From contig NZ_JACRWC010000098.1 in NCBI RefSeq assembly GCF_014306095.1, forward strand, positions 1-45,115: a stretch of 45,115 nucleotides of DNA. The letters are read 5' to 3'. The DNA comes from Lentihominibacter faecis (GTDB lineage: Bacteria; Bacillota; Clostridia; Peptostreptococcales; Anaerovoracaceae). A program made the position numbers and the translations under genes. The notes under the pieces were generated by a model. That model searched no databases. It was given only the letters and a program-made list of their open reading frames with translations, and had not been told where the DNA came from. The stretch's first letter is position 1. Each line of letters starts with the position of its first letter. Below, in pieces: positions 15,727 through 26,677 of the stretch.

Positions 15727-15840
15727 AAGTTCAACAATATTCTACAAATTTCTTATCAATTCCGAAGTCCTTTGAAAACAGTGGATTCATCAATGCTATT
15801 TCTTTTCTAAAAAAGTAAAACAGCAACAAAAGCAATAAAA

Positions 15841-15875
15841 AACGATCCGCCTTTTTAATTCATATGCGAATCGTT
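15841..15875 (-). terminator. Terminator of the nitroreductase operon, overlapping a regulator repeat
   Basis: GCGAATCGTT (15866-15875) pairs with AACGATCCGC (15841-15850) with one mismatch. In the minus direction a run of six U (15842-15837) follows. It lies about 60 bases after the nitroreductase stop. One copy of the ATTCA-N4-GAATC repeat (15857-15872) is embedded in its loop and arm. Confidence 0.75.
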
Positions 15876-15934
15876 CTTCTCTCTATAATTTGTTTCTAAT
15901 TCGTTTTAGGGACGCGTCAATTCATATTCGAATC
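15857..15934. promoter_or_regulatory. Two upstream inverted repeats, candidate enhancer sites for the DUF805/carrier promoter
   Basis: AATTCA-TATG-CGAATC (15857-15872) and AATTCA-TATT-CGAATC (15919-15934) are almost identical and lie 62 bases apart, about six helical turns. Both are upstream of the -24 element at 15725 at usual enhancer distance. The second overlaps the last bases of the nitroreductase gene. They match the three sites at 12473-12549. Confidence 0.75.
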
Positions 15935-16451
15935 ACTCTTCCCCTTGATATGTTTCATAAAACACCTGATCCTCTAAATACCGATCAATAGGAGATTTTT
16001 CTTTCGCAGCTGTTCCCAACACCACCATGCCCAGCGGTTCCACATGATCCGGCAGGCAGCACAGCTCCTTGATAAAATCAATACGCTCCTGCTTCGGATG
16101 AACACCCAGCCAAAGGCTTCCAATACTGAGATCTGTCGCCTCCAGCAGCATATTCTGCATTGCCGCCGAGCAATCCTGGATCCACCAGCCCTCTCCGGGC
16201 TCCTTTTCCAAATTCAGGTCAGCACATACAAGAATCACGGTATCTGCTGTCTTTAAAGCCGTAGCATAAGGATGGACTTCCAGAAACTTCTGAAACCGCT
16301 CTCTGTCCCGCATCACGACGAACACCCACTCACAGCTGGCCTTGCAGCTGGGCGCCGCCATACCAGCCTTTAAGATCCTTTTGATATCTTCTTCGCTTAT
16401 TTTATTCTCTAAAAACTTGCGAACACTTCTTCTCTGAAAAATAGTATCCAT
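15933..16451 (-). CDS. Nitroreductase family flavoprotein
   Basis: This protein has 172 residues from ATG 16451. The N-terminus DTIFQRRSVRKFLENKISEE is the hallmark FMN-binding start of the family, followed by APSCKASCEWVFVV and a C-terminal half with GWWIQDCSAAMQNMLLEA and SLWLGVHP. Such enzymes use FMN and NAD(P)H to reduce nitro compounds, quinones or enones, and the physiological substrate is rarely known. A longer frame opens at 16508 but overlaps the Nfu gene and has no family-like extension, so I use 16451. It lies seven bases after the Nfu stop, which suggests translational coupling, and shares its terminator at 15841-15875. Confidence 0.88.
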   Translation of the reverse strand: MDTIFQRRSVRKFLENKISEEDIKRILKAGMAAPSCKASCEWVFVVMRDRERFQKFLEVHPYATALKTADTVILVCADLNLEKEPGEGWWIQDCSAAMQNMLLEATDLSIGSLWLGVHPKQERIDFIKELCCLPDHVEPLGMVVLGTAAKEKSPIDRYLEDQVFYETYQGEE

Positions 16452-16458
16452 AGACGCC

Positions 16459-16740
16459 CTACCGCTTCTCCTGCAGGATCTTTCTGGCGAAATCCAGCAG
16501 TTCATCACTTACAGAATCATCCAGTATCACATCCCTGATACCTTCCACATTTCCCAAAATCGCAGTCCTTACCACATCTTTGATGGTATCCTGTGCCGCA
16601 GGACATGTCGCGCAAGAGCCAGTCAAGCGAACATATGCCACATCATCTTCGATCTTAGTCAGTACAGAACCTCCATAATGCTCTGAGAGAATAGGATCTA
16701 CGTTCTCCTGCAATACCTTTTTTACCTTTTCTTCTATCAT
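16459..16740 (-). CDS. NifU-like (Nfu) iron-sulfur scaffold protein
   Basis: This 93-residue protein consists of just the NifU C-terminal domain. The cluster-binding CxxC is in GSCATCPAAQDT (about 57-68), preceded by the typical GGSVLTKIEDDVAYVRLTG. Nfu proteins carry [4Fe-4S] clusters to apo-enzymes, which would suit an anaerobe with oxygen-sensitive dehydratases such as the AbfD homologue in this window. The gene is followed closely by the nitroreductase. The first C-x-x-C cysteine is preceded by one further cysteine-free stretch, so only these two ligands are present and a dimer is expected to bind the cluster. Confidence 0.92.
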   Translation of the reverse strand: MIEEKVKKVLQENVDPILSEHYGGSVLTKIEDDVAYVRLTGSCATCPAAQDTIKDVVRTAILGNVEGIRDVILDDSVSDELLDFARKILQEKR

Positions 16741-16816
16741 AACTGTATCCTCCTGGTAAAACTATTTTCTCACAGTAATAAAAAGCAAGTTTTATGCCAG
16801 AAAAAGATCCTGCAGA

Positions 16817-17854
16817 CTACTCTTTCCCAACCACCTTATACAATTCATCCATGTACGGAGGATCGATTTCTACCAGTTCTTCCGACGAATCAGGTGCTCC
16901 CGCCTCTGGTGCTCCATTTTTCAAGAGGCGAATGCCGAAGTCCGCTTCTTCGATCCTGCCGATGACACTGCAGGCAACGCCTGCTTCTGCCATGGCTTTC
17001 TCCATCTGTTCTTTCTTTTCCTTCGGAACGATGATCACCATGGATCCACTGGAGATCAGACGCAGCGGATCTATCTCATAATGATCACAGATCTTCACCG
17101 TTTCCGGTTCTATCGGGATCTCGTGCTCCCAAACCTGTGCTCCCCGGCCGGAGATCTGGCACATTTCCCAAACAGCCCCCAGGATCCCGCCTTCCGTGAT
17201 ATCGTGCATACCATGAGTTCCTATCGAGCCTGCCGTAATACCCTCCGGCACGACGCTTACCAGTTCTAAAAAGGATTTGGCCCGCGCCAGTTCCTTTGCA
17301 GAAAGAACAGAAGAAAGCTGCTCTTCGTAATCACTGGCAATGATCCCGGAACCTTCCAGACCGACCGCCTTAGTCATCATGATAAAATCTCCCGGCACCA
17401 TGTCATTACCGCTCTGAGAAACACCCTTTAACGCCTTGCCGATGGCCGTTGAAACTATGACTGGCTGCTTTACAGCCGGAGTGATCTCCGTATGACCGCC
17501 GATGATCTCCACCTTGACCTCTGCAGCCGTCTGCGCAGCCTGTCCCATGATATGATCCACATCTTCTTCCGTCGTGCCCTCCGGAAGCATGACAGCCAGC
17601 ATGATCCCCAGCGGCTGAACACCGTTGGAAGCAATATCATTGCACGTGATATGGATCGCCAAACGGCCTATATCGCTTACTGCCGATGAAATAGGGTCCG
17701 TCGACATGATACAGTCGTGATCCCCAAAATCCATGACCGCACAATCTTCCCCGATCCCCGGCCGCACGCTTACATCCTCGCTGCGGTACGTGATCTTCCC
17801 AAATACGATTTTCTTTAACAGTTCACTGTCCAGCTTTCCCGTTTCCAGTTTCAT
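16817..17854 (-). CDS. AIR-synthase-related protein (HypE/PurM superfamily)
   Basis: This 345-residue protein has the PurM/HypE/ThiL/SelD two-domain fold. The N-terminal ATP-binding half has GIGEDCAVMDFG and MSTDPISSAVSDIGRLAIH, then VEIIGGHTEITPAV. The C-terminal half has THGMHDITEGGILGAVWEM and SSGSMVIIVP. Such a stand-alone protein is often labelled hydrogenase maturation factor HypE. The C-terminal Pro-Arg-Ile-Cys tail that HypE uses for thiocarboxamide chemistry is absent here (the end is ELYKVVGKE), and no other hyp genes are near. The true reaction is unknown. It starts three bases after the LigA stop, so the two are cotranscribed. Confidence 0.85.
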   Translation of the reverse strand: MKLETGKLDSELLKKIVFGKITYRSEDVSVRPGIGEDCAVMDFGDHDCIMSTDPISSAVSDIGRLAIHITCNDIASNGVQPLGIMLAVMLPEGTTEEDVDHIMGQAAQTAAEVKVEIIGGHTEITPAVKQPVIVSTAIGKALKGVSQSGNDMVPGDFIMMTKAVGLEGSGIIASDYEEQLSSVLSAKELARAKSFLELVSVVPEGITAGSIGTHGMHDITEGGILGAVWEMCQISGRGAQVWEHEIPIEPETVKICDHYEIDPLRLISSGSMVIIVPKEKKEQMEKAMAEAGVACSVIGRIEEADFGIRLLKNGAPEAGAPDSSEELVEIDPPYMDELYKVVGKE

Positions 17855-17856
17855 TG

Positions 17857-19827
<1,971 letters not shown>

Positions 19828-19837
19828 TCAAGTTTCA

Positions 19838-22060
19838 TTATATTTTTTTGATCGGTGCAAAGCCGATGGCCAGCTTTTTCGTACCATCTGCAAAGGCAAC
19901 CGTGACTGTGCGTGCATCTGCCGCCTGTACAGTACCTTCCCCAAATTTCGGATGGCTGACCCGATCTCCCGGCAGGAAACTTCCAGAAAGCGCTTCCACC
20001 TTCTGCTTCGTCTGCTGCCGTGCATATTTCAGCTGATCAAACGGCTGAAACGGCTTTTCTCTGCTAATGCCATCTGAAAACGCACCTTCTGCCGGATCCT
20101 TGCGTTTCTTTTCAAATACGGCATCGCCTTCCAGCAGTTTTTTATCCATTTCACGCAGGAATTGAGATTCCCTCGTATAATCGGTTTTACCATACATGGT
20201 TCGCATTTCGGCACTGGTCAGCCACAGTCGCTCCTTGGCACGCGTGATCCCCACATAGCACAATCTGCGTTCTTCTTCCAGACCGTCTTCTCTGTCGAAG
20301 GCGCGCCATCCCGGAAAGAGTCCATCCTCCAGACCCGGCAGGAATACAAATGGGAATTCCAGACCCTTGGCACTGTGCATAGTCATAAGCACTACAGCGT
20401 TTTCATCGGCGTCGTGATTGTCTACCTCCGCCAGCAGTGCGATCCGCTCCATGAACTCAGGAAGCGTGATGTTCGGATCGTTTTTCTCATAATCGTAAAT
20501 TACCGATTTAAATTCCATCAGGTTTTCGATCCGGCTTTCCGCCTCTAAAGTGTTTTGTTCCTCCAGATCTTTTAGATAACCTGTCTTGACCAGCAGCTCA
20601 TCGTATAAATCGGAGATCCGCATATTGCTTTGCTCGATGCTGAGCATTGCGATCAGCTCTGCCAGCTTCTCAATGTTGGCCGAAGCCTTTGCAGAAAAAG
20701 AGGATACTACTTCTTCATCTAAAAGGGTTTCAAAGAGACTCTCCTGACGCACCGAAGCCAGTGCTGTCAGCTTTTCCAGGGTCTTGCCTCCGATCCCCCG
20801 TTTCGGCTCGTTGATAATCCGAGTCAACGCCAGATCGTCTGCATGGTTCTGTACCAGTCTCATGTAGCACAGCATGTCCTTGATTTCCTTGCGATCGTAG
20901 TATCTCAAGCCGCCCAGCACCCGGTACGGGATGCCCCTGTTGGACAAAGCTTCCTCGAAGGTCCGCGACTGAGCATTCGTACGGTACAGAATGGCAAAAT
21001 CACTGTATTTGCGGTCTATCGTTTTGATACGATTTATTTCTGCGGCCACGAAATATGCTTCGTCCCGTTCATTTTCTGCCCTAAAATAGGTGATTTTATT
21101 CCCTGCTTCATGCTCCGTCCACAGTTTTTTCGGTTTCCGCCCCCTGTTGTGGGCGATGACAGAATGAGCAGCATCCAGAATGTTTGAAGTGGAACGATAA
21201 TTTTGTTCCAGCTTGATCACCTTAGTGTTCTTAAAATCTTTTTCAAATTCTAAAATATTGCGAATATCGGCACCCCGCCACTGATAAATGCACTGGTCGT
21301 CATCTCCGACTACGCAGATATTATCGTGAGTTTCCGCCAGCATTTTTACAAACTGGTACTGCAGCATATTGGTGTCCTGATACTCGTCCACCATGATATA
21401 GCGAAAACGATTCTGATATTCCAACAGCACAGCTTCATCTTTTTCAAAAATCCGTACTGCGTTGAGGAGCAGATCATCGAAGTCCATGGCGTTGTTTTTT
21501 TTCAACGTTTTTTCATAGCGAAAATACACTTCGTAGATGCACTTTTCCTTATAGTCATCCCCGTTTTCCATCTGGTATTCTGCCGGCGAGATTTTCTGTT
21601 CCTTACACTTGCTTATTGCCCCCAGGAAGTATGCCGGTTTGAATTTCTTAGGATCCAGCCCCAGTTCCTTGATTATGTTTTTTACTACCGTTTTCTGATC
21701 TGTCGGGTCGTACACTGCAAAGTCGGTGCCGTAGCCCAGGACTTCCGCATGCTTGCGCAGGATCCGAAGGCACGCCGAGTGAAATGTGAGGATCCACATG
21801 TTGAGGCCTTCTCCCACCAGTGCTTCAACACGGTCCCGCATCTCGCCGGCCGCCTTGTTGGTAAAGGTCACAGCCAGGATCTGATACGGATTTATATGTA
21901 ACTCTTCGATCATGTAAGCGATGCGGTGTGTCATGGTGCTGGTCTTGCCGCTTCCTGCTCCTGCCAGGATCAGAAGCGGCCCTTCCGTGTACATGGCAGC
22001 TTCCCGCTGCTGTTTATTTAATTTGCTTAATAATGGATTTGCTGTCGTCATTTCAGTCAT
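19838..22060 (-). CDS. pcrA: UvrD/PcrA-type ATP-dependent DNA helicase
   Basis: This superfamily 1A helicase has 740 residues. Walker A is AGAGSGKTSTMTHR (about 34-47), Walker B is VDEYQDTN, and motif III is DDDQCIYQWRGAD. The C-terminal motifs VVLMTMHSAKGLEF and RRLCYVGITRAKERL are present, and the Firmicute PcrA C-terminal tail with PGDRVSHPKFGEG follows. It unwinds DNA in repair and clears RecA or transcription complexes. The AAAGGAT before ATG 22060 is the best start. It is followed by ligA on the same transcript, matching the pcrA-ligA order of Bacillus. Confidence 0.96.
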   Translation of the reverse strand: MTEMTTANPLLSKLNKQQREAAMYTEGPLLILAGAGSGKTSTMTHRIAYMIEELHINPYQILAVTFTNKAAGEMRDRVEALVGEGLNMWILTFHSACLRILRKHAEVLGYGTDFAVYDPTDQKTVVKNIIKELGLDPKKFKPAYFLGAISKCKEQKISPAEYQMENGDDYKEKCIYEVYFRYEKTLKKNNAMDFDDLLLNAVRIFEKDEAVLLEYQNRFRYIMVDEYQDTNMLQYQFVKMLAETHDNICVVGDDDQCIYQWRGADIRNILEFEKDFKNTKVIKLEQNYRSTSNILDAAHSVIAHNRGRKPKKLWTEHEAGNKITYFRAENERDEAYFVAAEINRIKTIDRKYSDFAILYRTNAQSRTFEEALSNRGIPYRVLGGLRYYDRKEIKDMLCYMRLVQNHADDLALTRIINEPKRGIGGKTLEKLTALASVRQESLFETLLDEEVVSSFSAKASANIEKLAELIAMLSIEQSNMRISDLYDELLVKTGYLKDLEEQNTLEAESRIENLMEFKSVIYDYEKNDPNITLPEFMERIALLAEVDNHDADENAVVLMTMHSAKGLEFPFVFLPGLEDGLFPGWRAFDREDGLEEERRLCYVGITRAKERLWLTSAEMRTMYGKTDYTRESQFLREMDKKLLEGDAVFEKKRKDPAEGAFSDGISREKPFQPFDQLKYARQQTKQKVEALSGSFLPGDRVSHPKFGEGTVQAADARTVTVAFADGTKKLAIGFAPIKKI

Positions 22061-22089
22061 TTATTTTATCCTTTCCACAGTCCGCGGCT

Positions 22090-22809
22090 TTAATAAATAA
22101 TGTAGCTGGCCAGAAGACTGTACAGGAAATTCAAACATGGGGACAGGATCTTGCTGGTAACACCAAAAATGATCAACGCAATGAGGATCCAGTTACCGTA
22201 CTGATACAGTCTCCAGTAGAGTTCCGTCGTTTTCAGATTGAAGATCTCTGTGATCACAGAGAATCCATCTAATGGCGGACACGGTATCAGGTTGAAGATC
22301 ATCAATGCCAGATTGATGATGACGATATCGATCACCATGGTCCACAGGATATTGCCAAAAGTGCCGGAAAGGAAACTGTAGCCCAGCACTGCCAGCAGGA
22401 TCTTGGCAACCAATGCGAAGATCACAGCAATGATCAGATTCATTACAACTCCTGCCAGGGATACCAGCAGTTCATCTCTTCTCCTGTTTTTAAAGTTGGC
22501 AGGGTTGATCTCCACCGGTCTTCCCCATCCAAATCCTACAAAAATAAGGGATGCGAATCCCACCCAGTCGATATGTGCCAATGGATTGATGGAAACACGT
22601 CCCTGCATCTTCGGCGTCGGATCTCCCAGCTTGTATGCCACTTTCGCGTGAGCGTATTCATGTAAAGACAGTCCTATAATGATCGCCGGCAAAAACATCA
22701 ATTTGTTCATAAGCCATTCCATCGGGCTGCTGAATGCTCCGCTTCGAAATGAAGAAAACGCCAATATAATAATCAATACCATCATGGAAAGATCCCAGTT
22801 TCGTCTCAT
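22090..22809 (-). CDS. M50 family (site-2-type) membrane metalloprotease homologue
   Basis: This 239-residue protein has about five membrane helices. The zinc motif HEYAH (H50, E51, H54) is in helix 2, and the third ligand is the aspartate of NLIPCPPLDGF. This is the small YwhC-like subgroup without PDZ or CBS domains. Site-2 proteases cut membrane-bound substrates; targets of this subgroup are largely unknown. Upstream is the terminator of the ABC operon, so the gene likely starts its own transcript that continues into pcrA and ligA. AGGAGGAATTG precedes ATG 22809. Confidence 0.9.
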   Translation of the reverse strand: MRRNWDLSMMVLIIILAFSSFRSGAFSSPMEWLMNKLMFLPAIIIGLSLHEYAHAKVAYKLGDPTPKMQGRVSINPLAHIDWVGFASLIFVGFGWGRPVEINPANFKNRRRDELLVSLAGVVMNLIIAVIFALVAKILLAVLGYSFLSGTFGNILWTMVIDIVIINLALMIFNLIPCPPLDGFSVITEIFNLKTTELYWRLYQYGNWILIALIIFGVTSKILSPCLNFLYSLLASYIIY

Positions 22810-22920
22810 GAATCAATTCCTCCTTCAGTTTATTTCAGTATTCTCGTATCTATACGCACATCATCATATGAGTATACCATATTTCTGTGTTTCCCGGATA
22901 TGAATTGTTATGAAAAAGCA

Positions 22921-22969
22921 AAAGAAAAGCGGACCGAGCAGGAAGTCATGTCTTCCCCTCTGTCCGCTT
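22921..22969 (-). terminator. Terminator of the ABC transporter operon
   Basis: AAGCGGAC (22927-22934) pairs perfectly with GTCCGCTT (22962-22969). An inner GGAAG/CTTCC stem lies within. In the minus direction TTTTCTTTT follows directly. It sits 16 bases after the ATP-binding protein stop. Confidence 0.85.
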
Positions 22970-22984
22970 GCTCCGTATCCGTGA

Positions 22985-23758
22985 TTACAACAGCATCCTG
23001 TCATTGTCGATCTCGAATTTTTCAATAAGCTTTTCAACGGTCATTTCTTCCCGCTCTCTGCCTCTTATATCCATCTTGATCTGTCCTCCCTGCATGAGGA
23101 TCGTCCGATTTCCGTGTTCCAGAGCCGCTTTCATGTTGTGGGTGATCATCATTGTGCACAGTTTCTCATCCTTTGCAAAATAATCGGTCTGCTCCAGGAC
23201 CTTTCTGGCCGCCGAAGGATCCAGTGCCGCCGTATGCTCATCCAGAAGCAAAAGCTTAGGCTTTGCAATAACCGCCATAAAGAGAGTCAGCGCCTGACGC
23301 TGTCCTCCGGACAGGAGACGAACTTTTTCTTTCATGCGATCTTCCAGTCCCATGCCCAGCAGGCTCAGTTTTTCCTGAAACAGTTCTCTGTCTGCTTTAC
23401 TGATACCTGCCTGCAGGCCGCGTTTGCGGATCTTGTTATAAGCGATGGAAAGATTCTCTTCGATAGTCATATCAAAGGCAGTCCCTTTCATCGGATCCTG
23501 AAACACTCTTCCAATATATTTCGCGCGTTTATGCTCCGGCATCTTCGTGATATCGATGCCGTCCAGCGTGATCGTTCCGCTTTCAGCCGGGAATACGCCG
23601 GCGATGCAGTTCATCAGCGTGGATTTACCGGCGCCGTTACTGCCAATAATGGTAATGAAATCACCGGCACTGCCATGAAAATTGACATCGTTGAGTGCGG
23701 TCATCTCATTGATGGTACCCTTTCCGAAAATCTTGGTGAGATGTTCGATCTTAAGCAT
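22985..23758 (-). CDS. ABC transporter ATP-binding protein (TrpZ-like)
   Basis: This ATPase has 257 residues from ATG 23758. Walker A is GSNGAGKSTLMN, the signature is RLLSGGQRQALTLFMAV, and Walker B is KLLLLDEHTAALDP. It lies last in a three-gene operon with permease and lipoprotein, and its start codon overlaps the permease stop (AATGCTTAA), a sign of translational coupling. GGAGGTGA inside the permease end serves as ribosome site. An in-frame GTG three codons earlier is less likely. The cognate family imports aromatic amino acids or related solutes; the exact solute cannot be read here. Confidence 0.92.
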   Translation of the reverse strand: MLKIEHLTKIFGKGTINEMTALNDVNFHGSAGDFITIIGSNGAGKSTLMNCIAGVFPAESGTITLDGIDITKMPEHKRAKYIGRVFQDPMKGTAFDMTIEENLSIAYNKIRKRGLQAGISKADRELFQEKLSLLGMGLEDRMKEKVRLLSGGQRQALTLFMAVIAKPKLLLLDEHTAALDPSAARKVLEQTDYFAKDEKLCTMMITHNMKAALEHGNRTILMQGGQIKMDIRGREREEMTVEKLIEKFEIDNDRMLL

Positions 23759-24683
23759 TCTTATCACCTCCCCGGGATTTCTTTTTCCATAAGGAGAAAT
23801 TCTCTCCCAGCATTCCCATTGCCAGTGCGATCGTTACGATCACAGCGGATACCAGTTTGAGATCTGTCGGCGGCATGCCCAGATAGAGAGCCACACCAAT
23901 GACCATACGGTATACGACTGCACCCAGTGCAACAGCAATAAGACGCTGCATCAGACTGCGGGTGCCGAACAGGACTTCGCCGATAATGACCGACGCCAGA
24001 CCGATAACGACCATACCGGTACCCATACCTACATCGGAATATCCCTGATACTGCGCCAGCATGCCGCCAGCCAGCCCTACCAGTCCGTTTGAAACAGAAA
24101 GTCCAAGCAGTTTCATCCGGTCACTGCTGATCCCTGCTGCCCGCACCATATCTTCATTATCTCCGGTCGCTCTCAGTGCAAAGCCAAGACGCGTCTTTAA
24201 AAATCCATACATCAGGATGATCACAACGGCTGCGATCAAAACGCCCAGCACGATAGCGCTCCACCGGAATCCGCCCATAGCATCATCCATCATGGAATAG
24301 ATGGTCTTGCGGGAAGACAGATTGATATTGGCTTTGCCCTGGATCCGCAGGTTGATGGAGTATATCCCCAGCATCACAAGGATCCCGGCCAGAAGCGGCT
24401 GGATCTTCAGTTTCGTATTCAGCAGTGCGGTGATCGCACCGGCTCCCATTCCGAACAGAAACGAAAGCACCAGTCCTAAAATACAGACCACTCCCTGTAC
24501 AGCTGGATCAAGATCTGCTGCCGCAGTACATACAACAGCAGAAATAGCAGCACCAGTTACAATGCTGCCATCTACAGTCAGATCCGGCGTGTTCAACGTC
24601 CGAAATGATAAAAACACCCCCAGAGCCAGTATGGAATAGATCAATCCCAGTTCCAGGGCCTCTAATAACGTTACAATTAACAT
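23751..24683 (-). CDS. ABC transporter permease (TrpY-like)
   Basis: This permease has 310 residues and about eight to nine membrane helices and resembles branched-chain-amino-acid/ribose-type permeases. RTLNTPDLTVDGSIVTGAA near the N-terminus and ALRATGDNEDMVRAAGIS in the cytoplasmic loop are typical of the group paired with DUF534-type lipoproteins. It starts one base after the binding-protein stop codon and overlaps the ATPase start by eight bases, so the three proteins form one importer. Confidence 0.92.
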   Translation of the reverse strand: MLIVTLLEALELGLIYSILALGVFLSFRTLNTPDLTVDGSIVTGAAISAVVCTAAADLDPAVQGVVCILGLVLSFLFGMGAGAITALLNTKLKIQPLLAGILVMLGIYSINLRIQGKANINLSSRKTIYSMMDDAMGGFRWSAIVLGVLIAAVVIILMYGFLKTRLGFALRATGDNEDMVRAAGISSDRMKLLGLSVSNGLVGLAGGMLAQYQGYSDVGMGTGMVVIGLASVIIGEVLFGTRSLMQRLIAVALGAVVYRMVIGVALYLGMPPTDLKLVSAVIVTIALAMGMLGENFSLWKKKSRGGDKNA

Positions 24684-24684
24684 T

Positions 24685-25689
24685 CTATAAATCTTCCTTT
24701 GCTAAATCTACAGCCTTCTTCAGCACATCATCTGGAATAGTGATCCCCAGGCTCTTTGCCGTATCGCTGTTGATGTACACATCGCAGTCCTTCATGGTCT
24801 TGACCGGCATCTTTCCAGAATCTTCTCCATTGATGATCTCTACTGCCATCTTAGCCGTTTCTTTCCCCAGATCTTCGTAATTGATGCCACAGGTTGCCAG
24901 CGCACCATCCTTGACCATGGAGTCTGCTGCTACATAGAACGGGATCTTGTTTTTGATGAATACATCGTTTGCCGTTGCGATAGAGGATGCTACTGTATTA
25001 TCGATCGGCGAGAATACGATATCACATTTCTTCGCCAGACTCTGTGCTGCCGGCTGGATCTCATTGGCACTTGTGATAGCTGCGTCTTCAACCTTGTATC
25101 CCTTTTCCTTCGCATAGGCTTTCAGTTCGTCTACTACCGATACGGAATTGGTTTCACTGGAATTGTACAGTGCACCGATCGTCTTATATCCCGGCGTTAC
25201 TTCTTCTGCCAGTTCCATGATCTGATCGACTGAAATAGCATCAGATGTTCCTGTTACGTTTCCGCCCGGGTTGTCCAGATCTTTTACGACTTCCGAAGCT
25301 ACCGGATCAGTTACTGCAGAAAATACGATAGGAATGTCACTCGTTTCGCTCATTGCCACCTGTGTTGCCGGAGTCGTGATCGCGATGATCAGATCCACAT
25401 CATCTGCTACGAATCCCTGGCAGATGGTCTTCAGATTGGACTGCTCATTCTGTGCATTCTGATAGTCGATTTCAATATTTTCACCATCAACATACCCTTC
25501 TTCTTCCAGCTCATCAATGATAGATTCTCTGATCTGATCCAGGGAAGTATGTTCTACCAGCTGCACCAGACCTATTTTGATCACCTTATCGCTCTTAGCG
25601 GATTTATCACCGCATCCGGTAAAGCCTGCCATAACGGCTACCATTACCATCAGTGCTGCAGCGATCACCGCAATACTCTTTCTTCTCAT
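24685..25689 (-). CDS. ABC transporter substrate-binding lipoprotein (TrpX-like)
   Basis: This 334-residue protein has a lipoprotein signal: a charged MRRKS start, a hydrophobic stretch and the lipobox AGFTGC with C26 as the modified cysteine. Two periplasmic-binding-type lobes follow (KIGLVQLVEHTSLDQIRES near the start). The family (ABC_sub_bind) includes TrpX-type proteins for tryptophan or tyrosine uptake, often T-box controlled. No T-box leader is present here, because the gene begins only 24 bases after ppiB and appears to be cotranscribed with it. Solute therefore unassigned. Confidence 0.92.
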   Translation of the reverse strand: MRRKSIAVIAAALMVMVAVMAGFTGCGDKSAKSDKVIKIGLVQLVEHTSLDQIRESIIDELEEEGYVDGENIEIDYQNAQNEQSNLKTICQGFVADDVDLIIAITTPATQVAMSETSDIPIVFSAVTDPVASEVVKDLDNPGGNVTGTSDAISVDQIMELAEEVTPGYKTIGALYNSSETNSVSVVDELKAYAKEKGYKVEDAAITSANEIQPAAQSLAKKCDIVFSPIDNTVASSIATANDVFIKNKIPFYVAADSMVKDGALATCGINYEDLGKETAKMAVEIINGEDSGKMPVKTMKDCDVYINSDTAKSLGITIPDDVLKKAVDLAKEDL

Positions 25690-25713
25690 GTTCTTCTCCT
25701 TCTCTTCTATGGG

Positions 25714-26196
25714 CTATTCTTCCACGATAGTAACCTTTTTCATTACCTGCGGCTCATCCGGCTTATCCATTGCATTTCTCGGCTGAGCCACGATTTTATC
25801 TGCTGCATCCATTCCTTCGATGATTTTACCAAAAGCAGCGTACTGTCCGTCTAAATGCGGAGCAGCATCGACCATGATAAAGAACTGGGATCCTGCAGAA
25901 TTTGGATTCATGGATCTTGCCATAGAAAGCACTCCCCTTTCATGTTTCAGATCGTTATTGAATCCGTTCATAGCGAATTCTCCTTCGATGCTGTATCCAG
26001 GGCCTCCCATTCCGTTTCCATCCGGACAACCGCCCTGTATCATGAATCCCGGAATCACTCTGTGGAAGATCAATCCATCGTAAAACCCTTCATTTACCAG
26101 CTTTACAAAATTTTCTACTGTTTTCGGAGCCTTTTCAGGATACAGTTCACCCTTCATGATATCTCCGTTTTCCATTTCGATTATTACATACTGCAT
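25714..26196 (-). CDS. Cyclophilin-type peptidyl-prolyl isomerase
   Basis: This is a cytoplasmic cyclophilin of 160 residues without signal peptide. The active-site arginine is in IFHRVIPGFMIQGG, followed by GYSIEGEF, GVLSMARSMNPNSAGSQFFI and HLDGQYAAFGKI. It speeds proline isomerisation in protein folding. GGAGG lies eight bases before ATG 26196; the TTG two codons upstream is not needed. It sits between the Nudix gene and the ABC importer on one strand with short gaps. Confidence 0.95.
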   Translation of the reverse strand: MQYVIIEMENGDIMKGELYPEKAPKTVENFVKLVNEGFYDGLIFHRVIPGFMIQGGCPDGNGMGGPGYSIEGEFAMNGFNNDLKHERGVLSMARSMNPNSAGSQFFIMVDAAPHLDGQYAAFGKIIEGMDAADKIVAQPRNAMDKPDEPQVMKKVTIVEE

Positions 26197-26218
26197 TTTC
26201 AATTCCTCCTACTTATTT

Positions 26219-26677
26219 CTAACGTTTTTCACGTTCTTTAAACACATCATATCCCAGATCTTCTCCGGACAGCACATGCCATACTTCATCCCTCAGATAC
26301 TCCGGATATACATGATCCAGCGCCTGGATCTCCTGCCGGGAAAGAAATCTTACATCCCGAAGTACCTGATGGGCTTCATCAAATTCAGGATCTTCCCCCA
26401 GTTCCAGCGTGCCGCCGGTCATCCTTCCCAGAAAAAAATTCACAAACCGCTGTCCGCGCTCCGAAACTTCTTCTACATGCCACAGCAGCTTTTCGATCTG
26501 CACATCCAGGCCAGTCTCCTCGTCCACTTCCCGGACCGCCGCTTCCAGCGAGCTCTCACCTTCTTCGATTCCACCTCCAGGAACCATCCAGATATCCCGG
26601 TCTTCATGATGCTGACATACCATCAGCATACGGTTCTTATCATCCATCACGATGACTCTTACTCCGCCTATCCACAT
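26219..26677 (-). CDS. Nudix hydrolase
   Basis: This 152-residue protein has a clear Nudix box beginning GGGIEEGESSLEAAVREV and ending DEETGL (about 34-57). It binds divalent metal and cleaves nucleoside diphosphates linked to another group. The preceding strand RDIWMVPGG is typical of the MutT/NUDT group. The start codon overlaps the end of the second chrA gene by ten bases, implying coupling. Substrate unknown. Confidence 0.92.
   Translation of the reverse strand: MWIGGVRVIVMDDKNRMLMVCQHHEDRDIWMVPGGGIEEGESSLEAAVREVDEETGLDVQIEKLLWHVEEVSERGQRFVNFFLGRMTGGTLELGEDPEFDEAHQVLRDVRFLSRQEIQALDHVYPEYLRDEVWHVLSGEDLGYDVFKEREKR

Noticed and set aside
16817..17854. Calling this gene hypE
   Set aside because: The C-terminal Pro-Arg-Ile-Cys motif needed for HypE chemistry is absent and no other hydrogenase maturation gene is near.
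25690..25713. T-box or other riboswitch ahead of the TrpXYZ-like importer
   Set aside because: Only 24 bases separate it from the cyclophilin gene, far too short for such a leader.
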